Part shown: positions 1 through 5,319 of the stretch, piece by piece
Position numbering within the stretch: the stretch's first letter is position 1
Layout: every line of letters starts with the position of its first letter
Source of the DNA: JBHJHK01 sp050330975
Lineage (GTDB): Bacteria > Pseudomonadota > Gammaproteobacteria > Competibacterales > Competibacteraceae
Assembly: GCA_050330975.1 (NCBI GenBank)
Contig: JBHJHK010000473.1
Coordinates: 1-6,840 of the forward strand
Length of the DNA stretch: 6,840 nt
Direction: 5' to 3'
Position numbers and translations under genes: made by a program
Notes under the pieces: generated by a model
Told to the model about the DNA's origin: nothing
Seen by the model: only the letters and a program-made list of their open reading frames with translations
Databases searched by the model: none

Positions 1-999
1 CCGAATCCCCCCCCCAAGGACACCCAGAGCTACGGCGAGCTCCTGGGGGCGGTGGGTTGGTGGGACACGGCGGCCCTGGCGGGGGCCGTGGCCGCCTGGC
101 GCACCCTGGTGGCCTTGGTCAACCCCGCCCTGGTGGTGTGCGACCACGCCCCCACGGCGCTGCTGGCTCTCCGGGGCCAACCTCCCCGCCGGTTGGTCTT
201 TGGCACCGGCTTTTGCTGTCCGCCCCCCTGGCGGGAGGCGTTGCCCATCCAGCCCTGGCGCCCGGTGTACCGAGATCGTCTGCGGTTGGCCGACGCCCAG
301 CTGTTGGCGGGGGTCAACGAGGTCCTAAGGGCCTTTGCCGGTCCCCCCTTGGACCACCTGGGGGCGCTCTACGACGGCGCGGATGGGGTGTTGCTCACCA
401 CCTACCCCCCCCTGGATCACTTTCCCCAGCGCCCCCCCCAGCCCTACTACGGGGCGTGGCGGGGCCAGTTTTCGGCCATCGAACACCACCCCCCCTGGCC
501 CGGGGGGGATGGAGGGCGGTTGTTGGCCTACCTCAAGCCCCACGGCCCCTGGCGGGGCCTCCTCCCGGTCATCACCGGCGGTCCCTGGCGGGCCTTGATC
601 CACGTGGAGGGCCTCGATGGCCCCCGGGCCACGGCGTTGTCGACGGCCACGGCCACCGTGGTCCACCGCCCCCTCCCCATGGATTGCCTGGGGGAGGCCG
701 ACGCCGCGCTGCTCAACGTGGGCCACGGGATGACCTGCGAGAGCCTGTGGCACGGCGTGCCGGTGGTGGGTTTGCCCTTGAGCGTCGAACAGCGCCTCCT
801 GGGGGAGGCCCTCCGGGGTCTGGGGGCGGGTGTGGTCCTGGGGGAGGCGACGCCCGAGGCGTTGGGAAACGCCCTGGCGGAGGTGCTCGGGGAGCCGACC
901 TATGGCCGGGCAGCCCGGGACTTTGCCTGCCATACGGCCATCCCCTGGGGGGACGCGGCCCTGGCGGGGACCCTGGAGGCCCTGGAGGCCTGGCTTTGA
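1..999 (+). CDS. GT-B glycosyltransferase, UDP-glucuronosyl/MGT-like (5' partial)
   Basis: The frame is open from base 1 to the TGA at 997-999, giving 332 visible residues; the start and most of the N-terminal acceptor domain are off the left edge. A GTG at 52 is in frame, but family-like sequence precedes it (SYGELLGAVGWWD), so it is not the start. Visible features are a stretch with VVCDHAPTALLA and then FGTGF (about residues 42-67), typical of the end of the first Rossmann domain. The donor-binding C-terminal domain carries GHGMTCESLWHGVP at about 241-254 and LPLSVEQ just after, the usual nucleotide-sugar loop of this superfamily. Where many relatives have a His opening the loop, this protein has Asn239, with a His three residues later. 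It probably transfers a sugar from a nucleotide-activated donor to a small acceptor or lipid; the substrate is unknown. It is rich in CCC proline codons and C-runs. Family is fairly sure, function is not. Confidence 0.8.
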   Translation, partial: PNPPPKDTQSYGELLGAVGWWDTAALAGAVAAWRTLVALVNPALVVCDHAPTALLALRGQPPRRLVFGTGFCCPPPWREALPIQPWRPVYRDRLRLADAQLLAGVNEVLRAFAGPPLDHLGALYDGADGVLLTTYPPLDHFPQRPPQPYYGAWRGQFSAIEHHPPWPGGDGGRLLAYLKPHGPWRGLLPVITGGPWRALIHVEGLDGPRATALSTATATVVHRPLPMDCLGEADAALLNVGHGMTCESLWHGVPVVGLPLSVEQRLLGEALRGLGAGVVLGEATPEALGNALAEVLGEPTYGRAARDFACHTAIPWGDAALAGTLEALEAWL

Positions 1000-1033
1000 G
1001 AAGGGCCGGGCGACTGATGTCGCGGGGACGCCA

Positions 1034-1107
1034 CGGCAACGCGTGCCAGGCCTTTAACCCCATGCAAAATGGGGCTAATCTTAATAGTCCATCAAAACGC
1101 GTTGCCG
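1034..1107. repeat. 11-bp inverted repeat in the leader of the BLUF gene
   Basis: CGGCAACGCGT at 1034-1044 is matched exactly by its reverse complement ACGCGTTGCCG at 1097-1107, with 52 bases between. Both arms contain the self-complementary core ACGCGT, and the left arm is also part of a short local palindrome (GGCA, five bases, TGCC; 1035-1047). As RNA the arms could close a long stem enclosing the small hairpin at 1058-1074. As DNA they could be two inverted copies of a protein-binding site. They lie wholly in the 135-base gap between the glycosyltransferase stop and the preferred BLUF start, so coding constraint does not explain them. Confidence 0.5.
1058..1074 (+). terminator. small hairpin, possible weak terminator of the glycosyltransferase transcript
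   Basis: CCCCAT (1058-1063), loop GCAAA, ATGGGG (1069-1074): a perfect 6-bp stem, 59 bases after the glycosyltransferase stop. The following bases CTAATCTTAAT are A/T-rich but not a true T-run, so intrinsic termination would be weak. It sits inside the larger inverted repeat 1034-1107 and may be the inner loop of a leader structure rather than a terminator. Confidence 0.35.
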
Positions 1108-1119
1108 GACCTACACCCC

Positions 1120-1124
1120 AGGGA
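1120..1124 (+). promoter_or_regulatory. ribosome binding site supporting the BLUF start at 1135
   Basis: AGGGA lies ten bases before the ATG at 1135. It favours that start over the in-frame ATG at 1069, which is inside a hairpin arm and has no purine-rich Shine-Dalgarno element before it. Confidence 0.45.
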
Positions 1125-1134
1125 TATTGCTCCA

Positions 1135-1596
1135 ATGAAAAGGTGTCGCCTCATCTACCGCAGCGTTCTCCAGCCGGAGGTGTTGGAGAAACAGGGGGGA
1201 CTATCGACCCTCGTGGCCCACTCCCAGCGCAAAAACAAGCAACTGTGCATCTCTGGACTGCTGCTGGTCTCGGAGTTGAACGTGGTCCAGGTCCTAGAAG
1301 GTCCCGACGGCGCGGTCAATGACCTCTACGCCACCATCATCCACGACCCCCGCCACCACCACGTGCGGCTGGCCTCCTTTGAGCCCATCGGCGAACTCAT
1401 GTTTGAGCACTGGTCCATGCGCCAGGCGCAGATCGAAGATTTTAGCGCCGGCATGCGGCGGATGTTCCTGAGCCGCTATGGCTCGAACCAGGGCAAGATT
1501 TTTATCCCCAACGACCCCAGCTTGCTCAAGTGCATGCTCCTGGACGCTCAATACTCGGTACTGAAGGCAGAATCCGCCGACGAGGCACCGAGCTAG
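1135..1596 (+). CDS. Short BLUF-domain blue-light (FAD) photoreceptor
   Basis: This 153-residue protein is a single BLUF domain (about residues 2-98) with a short C-terminal tail of roughly 55 residues that looks helical, the architecture of small BLUF proteins such as PixD or BlrB. The flavin-site residues are in place: Tyr8 (LIYRS), Asn34 in a NKQLCISG segment, Gln52 (VVQVLEGP), then DPRHHHV and Trp93/Met95 (HWSM). Gln-to-Trp spacing is 41 residues and Asn-to-Gln 18, as in AppA and PixD; the Tyr-Asn interval is two residues longer than in those. By family knowledge, blue light rearranges hydrogen bonds of Tyr and Gln around FAD, and the tail or a partner passes on the signal. No output domain is fused, so a partner protein is expected. 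The start at 1135 is chosen because BLUF domains begin a few residues before the Tyr; ATG 1069 would add 22 unrelated residues. The stop shares CTAG with the stop of the convergent isomerase gene. GC looks lower here than in neighbours by eye. Confidence 0.9.
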   Translation: MKRCRLIYRSVLQPEVLEKQGGLSTLVAHSQRKNKQLCISGLLLVSELNVVQVLEGPDGAVNDLYATIIHDPRHHHVRLASFEPIGELMFEHWSMRQAQIEDFSAGMRRMFLSRYGSNQGKIFIPNDPSLLKCMLLDAQYSVLKAESADEAPS

Positions 1597-2384
1597 GCCA
1601 CGGTCGACCTCCCCAAAGCCCTTTTGAAGGCCGCCAACCAACCCAAGCCCGTTGCCGTATCGGCCCTGGGCCGGTATTCGGCGCCGACGTAGCCGGTGTA
1701 ACCCAGGGCATCTAGGGTTTGCAGCAAGCGGTCAAAGGCCACTTCCCCTTCGTCGGGTTCGTGGCGGGAGGGCACGGCGGCGATCTGCACGTGGCCGATG
1801 AGGGGCAGGTGGACCTCTAGGCGCCGGGTCAGATCCCCCTGGCTGATTTGGACGTGGTAGGCGTCGAACAGCAGCTTGAGGTTGGGGCGGCCCAACTTGG
1901 CGATGAGATCCGCCGCCTGCTCGACGCCGTGGAGAAAATAGCCCGGCACATCCCGGGGGTTGAGGGGCTCGATGAGCACCCCGATGCCGTGGACCGCCGC
2001 CGCCTCGCAGGCGTAGCCCAGGTTGGCGCTGTAGGCGGCCAGGGCCTCGACGCCGGAGGCGCGGCCGGCCATGACGTGGATCTGGCGACAGCCGGTGTCC
2101 CGGGCGTAGGCCACGGCCTGGTCGATGGCGGCCCGGGCCTCGTTCTCCCGCCCCGGCAGGGCCGCCAGGCCGAATTCCCCCGCCGCGGCGTCGCCCCGCA
2201 CCGTGTTGAGGGACAACAGGGGCAAACCGGTCTCGGCCAGGGCCTCGGCCACGGCGGCGATGGATTCGGCGAAGGGCCAGTGGCACTCCACGGCGTCAAA
2301 CCCCGCCCCGGCGGCGGCGCGAATGGCCGAGGGCAAAGGCCGCTCGGTCCACAGAAAACCCAAATTGGCGGAAAATTTGGCCAT
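1593..2384 (-). CDS. otnI: 2-oxo-tetronate isomerase OtnI (hydroxypyruvate isomerase family)
   Basis: This 263-residue protein has the TIM-barrel fold of the xylose isomerase-like/Hyi family. It begins MAKFSANLGFLW and carries the expected metal and catalytic positions: Glu139 (LIEPLN), Asp174 (FDAYH), Gln200 (HVQIA) and Glu236 (GAEYRP). Other family signatures are FDAVECHWPF (29-38) and PGYFL (147-151). Alone, Hyi (hydroxypyruvate to tartronate semialdehyde) and OtnI cannot be told apart with confidence. The operon with otnK and otnC points to OtnI, which interconverts 2-oxo-tetronate and 3-oxo-tetronate in cytosolic catabolism of erythronate/threonate. It is the last gene of the operon. Its ATG at 2384-2382 shares one base with the otnC stop (TGATG), so translation is probably coupled. 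The length matches the family (about 258-265). The TAG stop occupies the same CTAG as the BLUF stop on the other strand. Confidence 0.9.
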   Translation of the reverse strand: MAKFSANLGFLWTERPLPSAIRAAAGAGFDAVECHWPFAESIAAVAEALAETGLPLLSLNTVRGDAAAGEFGLAALPGRENEARAAIDQAVAYARDTGCRQIHVMAGRASGVEALAAYSANLGYACEAAAVHGIGVLIEPLNPRDVPGYFLHGVEQAADLIAKLGRPNLKLLFDAYHVQISQGDLTRRLEVHLPLIGHVQIAAVPSRHEPDEGEVAFDRLLQTLDALGYTGYVGAEYRPRADTATGLGWLAAFKRALGRSTVA

Positions 2385-3037
2385 CAGTCGTCCCACTCCA
2401 CGTCGAAGGTGTCCACCACATCCCGCACTTGGGCGGCGTTCAACAGCCTTGGATGGCAGCCCCGGGTGAGGAGGGCGAGCTTGGCGGTTTCTTCCAATTC
2501 TTCCATGGCGTAGACCGCCGCTTCCAGGTCTTTGGCCGCCACCACCGGGCCGTGGTTGGCCAGCAGCACCGCCGAGCGCTTGCCCGCCAGGCCCCGCACC
2601 GCCTCCCCCATGGCCGGGTCCCCGGGGCGAAAGTAGGGCAGCAGCTTCACCTTGCCCAGGCGCATCACCGAGTAGGCCGTCAAAGGGGGCAGGACGTCGT
2701 CGGGGTCCACCTCCGGCACCATGGACCAGGCCACGGAGTGGCTGGAATGGAGGTGGACCACGGCGCCGGTTTTATCGGGCCTTGTGTCGTAAAAGGCGCT
2801 GTGGAGGGGCATTTCCTTGGTGGGCTTGTCGCCGTCCACCCAGCGCCCGGCGGCGTCAAAGCGGGACAGGCAAGCGGGATCTAAAAAGCCAAAACTCGAC
2901 CCCGTGGGGGTCACCAACAACCCGCCGTCGGCGGTGCGGGCGGAGATGTTCCCCGACGCCCCGGCGGTGAGGCCCCGGGCGTAGAGGGATTGGGCAAAGC
3001 GGCAGATGGCCTCCCGCAGGGCGTGTTCGTCTTTCAT
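2384..3037 (-). CDS. otnC: 3-oxo-tetronate 4-phosphate decarboxylase OtnC (class II aldolase/adducin family)
   Basis: This 217-residue class II aldolase-fold enzyme shows GASGNIS (26-32), TPTGSSFG (43-50), the acidic catalytic position Glu75 in KEMPLH, and divalent metal ligands His95 and His97 (VVHLHS) and His162 (NHGP), the same set as fuculose-phosphate aldolase. In the operon context it is OtnC, which decarboxylates 3-oxo-tetronate 4-phosphate to dihydroxyacetone phosphate and CO2, delivering the carbon to glycolysis. The ATG at 3037 overlaps the otnK stop as ATGA (4 bases), and GGAGG four bases upstream lies inside the otnK end, so translational coupling is likely. The stop is TGA. Another class II aldolase with a different phosphorylated substrate is the alternative, but the linkage with an OtnK-type kinase and Hyi-type isomerase is the classic arrangement. 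Confidence 0.92.
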   Translation of the reverse strand: MKDEHALREAICRFAQSLYARGLTAGASGNISARTADGGLLVTPTGSSFGFLDPACLSRFDAAGRWVDGDKPTKEMPLHSAFYDTRPDKTGAVVHLHSSHSVAWSMVPEVDPDDVLPPLTAYSVMRLGKVKLLPYFRPGDPAMGEAVRGLAGKRSAVLLANHGPVVAAKDLEAAVYAMEELEETAKLALLTRGCHPRLLNAAQVRDVVDTFDVEWDD

Positions 3038-4287
3038 CGCCCCTCCAGGAGGTTGGCGGCCTTGGCAAAGAAATCCACGGCGCCGAAGTTGCCGGACTTG
3101 AGGGCCAGGGCCAAGGGCCGCCCCTGGACCCTGAGGGCCGGCACCCCGGGGTCGATCTCGGGGCCGATGGCCAAGGCGTCGACCCCGAGGCCCTCCACCA
3201 CCGCCCCCGAGGTCTCGCCCCCGGCGGTGATCAACCGGGTGACCCCCGCCGCCACCGCCGCGTCCGCCACCTGGGCGAACAGCCCCTCCAGAACGTCTGC
3301 CACCCCCTGGCGCCCGTGGCGTTCCTGGGCGGCGGCCACGGCGGCGGGGTCCGCCGAGGAATAGACCAATGGGATGGCGTCGGGGTGGGCCAGCAGCCAT
3401 TCCACCACGCCAGGAGCCGTGACCTCCCCGGCCATGACGGCGTCGCCCTCCCGGGCCAAGGCCGGCTGCCTAGCCCGGTGGTGGGCCACTTGGGCCCGGG
3501 TGGCGGCCGAACACGACCCCGACAACACCACACAGGGGCCCGCCACCCCCTCCCACGCCACCCCCTGGCCGGCGATGGCCCCCCGGCGGCGAAAGTTGTC
3601 CGGCAGGCCCAGGGCGATCCCCGAACCGCCGGTGATGAGCTTGGCCGTCGCCACGGCCCGGCCGATGGCCATCAGGTCTCGGTCGCCGATGGCGTCCACC
3701 ACCACCAGGCGCTGCCCGGCGGCGGCGCAGGCCGCCAGGGCCTCGGCGATGGCCTCCCAGCCCGCCGCCACGGTGGCCATGGCCACGTGGCCTATGGCGT
3801 GCTGGGTCTGGGGGGCCAGCCAGCGGCGGAGGTCGGGGTCGGTCATGGGCGTCAGGGGGTGGTGTTCCATGCCGCTCTCGTTTAACAACCGATCCCCCAC
3901 AAACAGATGCCCCTGGTAGAGGGAGCGCCCGGTGGCGGGAAAGGCCGGGCATACCACGGCCACTTCGGCTTCCAGGGCCGCCAACAGGGCATCGGCCACC
4001 GGGCCGATATTGCCTTTGGGGGTGGAATCGAAGGTGGAGCAGTATTTGAAAAAAAACTGTTCGCAGCCCTGGGCTCGCAGCCACGCCAGGGCCCCTAGGG
4101 ACTGGGCCACGGCCTCGTCCTTGGGGGCGGTGCGGGATTTGAGGGCCACCACCCCCGCCTCGACCCCGGGATCGGCGGGTCGGGTCGGGACGCCCGGGTA
4201 CTGCACCACCGCCATCCCGCCCTTGGCCAAGGTGTTGGCCAAATCCGCTGAGCCGGTGAAATCATCGCCGATACAGCCCAATAACAT
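3034..4287 (-). CDS. otnK: 3-oxo-tetronate 4-kinase OtnK (DUF1537 family)
   Basis: This 417-residue kinase is first in the operon and uses ATP to phosphorylate 3-oxo-tetronate on C4. The N-terminal substrate domain begins GCIGDDFTGSADLANTL (residues 4-20), with the DDFTG signature of the DUF1537 family, and has KYCSTFDSTPKGNIG at about 81-95. The C-terminal nucleotide-binding domain shows VLSGSCSAAT (about 254-263), TAGGETSGAV (354-363, the glycine-rich GGETSG loop) and LKSGNFG (396-402). The start at 4287 is chosen over an in-frame upstream codon at 4320 because GGAGG lies seven bases before it and the product then begins like other OtnK proteins (hydrophobic strand, then DDFTG). The length is normal for the family (about 410-430). 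It ends in an ATGA overlap with otnC. By family knowledge, DUF1537 also includes kinases for other acid sugars (for example D-threonate kinase), so the exact stereochemistry of the substrate is inferred from the otnC/otnI neighbours. Confidence 0.93.
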   Translation of the reverse strand: MLLGCIGDDFTGSADLANTLAKGGMAVVQYPGVPTRPADPGVEAGVVALKSRTAPKDEAVAQSLGALAWLRAQGCEQFFFKYCSTFDSTPKGNIGPVADALLAALEAEVAVVCPAFPATGRSLYQGHLFVGDRLLNESGMEHHPLTPMTDPDLRRWLAPQTQHAIGHVAMATVAAGWEAIAEALAACAAAGQRLVVVDAIGDRDLMAIGRAVATAKLITGGSGIALGLPDNFRRRGAIAGQGVAWEGVAGPCVVLSGSCSAATRAQVAHHRARQPALAREGDAVMAGEVTAPGVVEWLLAHPDAIPLVYSSADPAAVAAAQERHGRQGVADVLEGLFAQVADAAVAAGVTRLITAGGETSGAVVEGLGVDALAIGPEIDPGVPALRVQGRPLALALKSGNFGAVDFFAKAANLLEGR

Positions 4288-4294
4288 GTGCTCT

Positions 4295-4299
4295 CCTCC
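4295..4299 (-). promoter_or_regulatory. strong ribosome binding site of otnK
   Basis: On the minus strand GGGAGGAG precedes AGCAC and the ATG at 4287; the GGAGG core is seven bases from the start. It fixes the otnK start and is the clearest Shine-Dalgarno sequence in the window. Confidence 0.8.
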
Positions 4300-4322
4300 C
4301 GGATGGTGGCGGGGACGCAATT

Positions 4323-4352
4323 TTTATTTGGACCACGATATTTGGCCCACAA
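4323..4352 (-). promoter_or_regulatory. candidate promoter for otnKCI
   Basis: On the minus strand, TTGTGG (4352-4347) and AATAAA (4328-4323) are spaced 18 bases. They match the sigma70 consensus 3/6 and 4/6, so this is weak. It is the only A/T-rich patch in front of otnK and would give a leader of about 29 bases that includes the ribosome binding site. It overlaps the direct repeat 4325-4350, as expected for a repressor-controlled promoter. Confidence 0.35.
4325..4350. promoter_or_regulatory. candidate operator: tandem TATTTGGNCCAC repeat
   Basis: TATTTGGACCAC (4325-4336) and TATTTGGCCCAC (4339-4350) are identical at 11 of 12 positions and offset by 14 bases. Each contains the small palindrome TGGNCCA. 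They lie in the divergent gap between otnK and the AEC transporter gene and overlap the candidate otnK promoter. This layout fits binding of a dimeric regulator to two adjacent sites. No regulator gene is present in the window, so the factor is unknown. Confidence 0.45.
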
Positions 4353-4365
4353 TAGGGGTTGTCCG

Positions 4366-4388
4366 CCCGGGGCCATCGACGCCCCGGG
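4366..4388. promoter_or_regulatory. 8-bp inverted repeat upstream of the AEC gene (operator or leader hairpin)
   Basis: CCCGGGGC (4366-4373), spacer CATCGAC, GCCCCGGG (4381-4388) form a perfect 8-bp inverted repeat with a 7-base centre. The candidate -35 element (TCGACG, 4376-4381) falls in the centre, which suits a repressor site. If transcribed from further upstream it would instead form a very stable hairpin 24 bases before the AEC start. No T-run follows, so it is not a standard terminator. Confidence 0.4.
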
Positions 4389-4404
4389 GCCAGCGGTCTA
4401 AACT
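4376..4404 (+). promoter_or_regulatory. candidate promoter of the AEC gene, possibly leaderless
   Basis: TCGACG (4376-4381) and TAAACT (4399-4404) each match the sigma70 consensus at 4 of 6 positions and are spaced exactly 17 bases. Transcription would begin around 4411-4413, at or next to the ATG at 4413. No Shine-Dalgarno sequence precedes that ATG, which fits a leaderless or near-leaderless mRNA. This is inferred from sequence only. Confidence 0.3.
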
Positions 4405-4412
4405 CCCCGGCC

Positions 4413-5312
4413 ATGATCCCTGACCTGTTGAGCCAGTTGTTGGCCGTCATCGCCCCCGTGGCCCTCACCGCCGCCATCGGCGCGGCTTGGGCCCGGGCGG
4501 GGCTGCCCTTTAACTTGCGGGAGTTCACCCCGCTGATCCTCTACATCGGCACCCCGTGTTTGATCCTCTCCAGCCTCCTCCGGGTGGACGTCCCCCCCGC
4601 GACCCTGGCCACCATCGCCCTGGCCGCTGCGGGGGTGGTGGCCCTCAACGCCACGGTGGGGGTGGCGGTGCTCAAACTGGCCCGCTTGCCCATCAACACC
4701 TTTCTCCCCAGCCTGATCTTTCCCAACACCGGCAACATGGGCCTACCCTTGTGCCTGTTCGCCTTTGGCCCCGAGGGTTTGGCCCTGGCGGTGCCGTTTA
4801 TGGCCACCACCATCATCGGCCAGTTCCTCCTGGGCCAGCCCATCGCCGCCGGGCGCTTTGACCTCCAGGGCCTGGTGCGCAGCCCCATCGTCGCCGCCGT
4901 GGTGATCGCCATCCTCGCCCTGGCCTTCGACATCACCCCGCCGTTGTGGATCGACAACACCGTGTCGCTCCTGGGCCAGTTTACCCTGCCGTTGATGTTG
5001 TTGGCCCTGGGGGCCTCCCTGGCCCAGTTGGGCGTCGCCACCTGGGGGCGCAGCATCTGGTTGGCGGCGCTGCGGATCGGCGGGGGCCTTACCGCCGGGG
5101 TCTTCGTCGCCCTGGCCCTGGGGCTGGAAGGCCCCGCCCTGGGGGTGGTGCTGATCCAGGCCTCCATGCCGGTAGCGGTGTACAACTACCTCTTTGCCCA
5201 GCTCTACGGCAACCGCCCCGAGGAGGTGGCCAGCCTGGTGGTGGTGTCGACTTTGTTGAGCTTTTTAGTCCTGCCGGGGCTACTCACTTGGCTGCTCACC
5301 CAGGGCCCCTAG
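4413..5312 (+). CDS. Auxin efflux carrier (AEC) family transporter
   Basis: This 299-residue, strongly hydrophobic inner-membrane protein has about ten predicted transmembrane segments by eye, in two halves joined near residues 140-155, as usual for AEC/bile-acid-transporter-fold proteins. Family signatures are the N-terminal helix with APVALTAAIG (14-23), TPCLILSSLL (47-56), the broken-helix motif FPNTGNMGLPL (103-113), and in the second half LPLMLLALGASL (192-203) and QASMPVAVYNYLFAQLYG (249-266). The start at 4413 is chosen because AEC proteins begin directly with the first helix; an upstream TTG at 4359 would add 18 Arg/Gly-rich residues. Known bacterial members move malate, malonate and similar carboxylates, or are uncharacterised. 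Here it is divergent from the otn operon and convergent with matB, so tetronate or malonate transport are the two best guesses. The TAG stop lies inside a 16-bp palindrome, seven bases from the matB stop. Confidence 0.9.
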   Translation: MIPDLLSQLLAVIAPVALTAAIGAAWARAGLPFNLREFTPLILYIGTPCLILSSLLRVDVPPATLATIALAAAGVVALNATVGVAVLKLARLPINTFLPSLIFPNTGNMGLPLCLFAFGPEGLALAVPFMATTIIGQFLLGQPIAAGRFDLQGLVRSPIVAAVVIAILALAFDITPPLWIDNTVSLLGQFTLPLMLLALGASLAQLGVATWGRSIWLAALRIGGGLTAGVFVALALGLEGPALGVVLIQASMPVAVYNYLFAQLYGNRPEEVASLVVVSTLLSFLVLPGLLTWLLTQGP

Positions 5313-5318
5313 GGGCCC
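5303..5318. terminator. 16-bp perfect palindrome at the AEC/matB convergent end
   Basis: GGGCCCCTAGGGGCCC is an exact 16-bp palindrome that includes the AEC stop codon (TAG, 5310-5312) and nearly fills the seven-base gap to the matB stop. Both transcripts would read the same self-complementary sequence. It could be a bidirectional terminator or processing element, but there is no T-run in either direction, and with no spacer the RNA hairpin must open some central pairs to make a loop. Confidence 0.35.
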
Positions 5319-5319
5319 C

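Noticed and set aside
1069..1134. ATG 1069 as the BLUF start (22 extra residues).
   Set aside because: It lies in a hairpin arm, lacks a Shine-Dalgarno sequence, and adds residues not expected before a BLUF domain; ATG 1135 has AGGGA upstream and places Tyr8 as in known members.
57..1322. Long + strand frame overlapping the glycosyltransferase and the BLUF gene.
   Set aside because: The product is Gly/Pro/Arg-rich with no domain and runs through the intergenic leader and into the BLUF gene in the wrong frame.
1593..2384. Annotation as hydroxypyruvate isomerase (hyi) of glyoxylate metabolism.
   Set aside because: The fold is the same, but there is no glyoxylate carboligase or tartronate semialdehyde reductase here; the otnK/otnC linkage supports OtnI instead.
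1848..2513. + strand frame opposite otnI.
   Set aside because: It is a mirror of the real gene, whose metal ligands Glu139, Asp174, Gln200 and Glu236 are intact; the antisense product has no recognisable features.
2384..3400. Extension of otnC upstream to 3400.
   Set aside because: The extra residues are Gly/Arg low-complexity and lie over otnK in another frame; the ATG at 3037 has GGAGG upstream and starts a standard class II aldolase.
4359..4412. TTG 4359 as the AEC transporter start.
   Set aside because: It would add 18 Arg/Gly/Pro-rich residues before the first membrane helix and cover the inverted repeat; ATG 4413 gives a family-like N-terminus.
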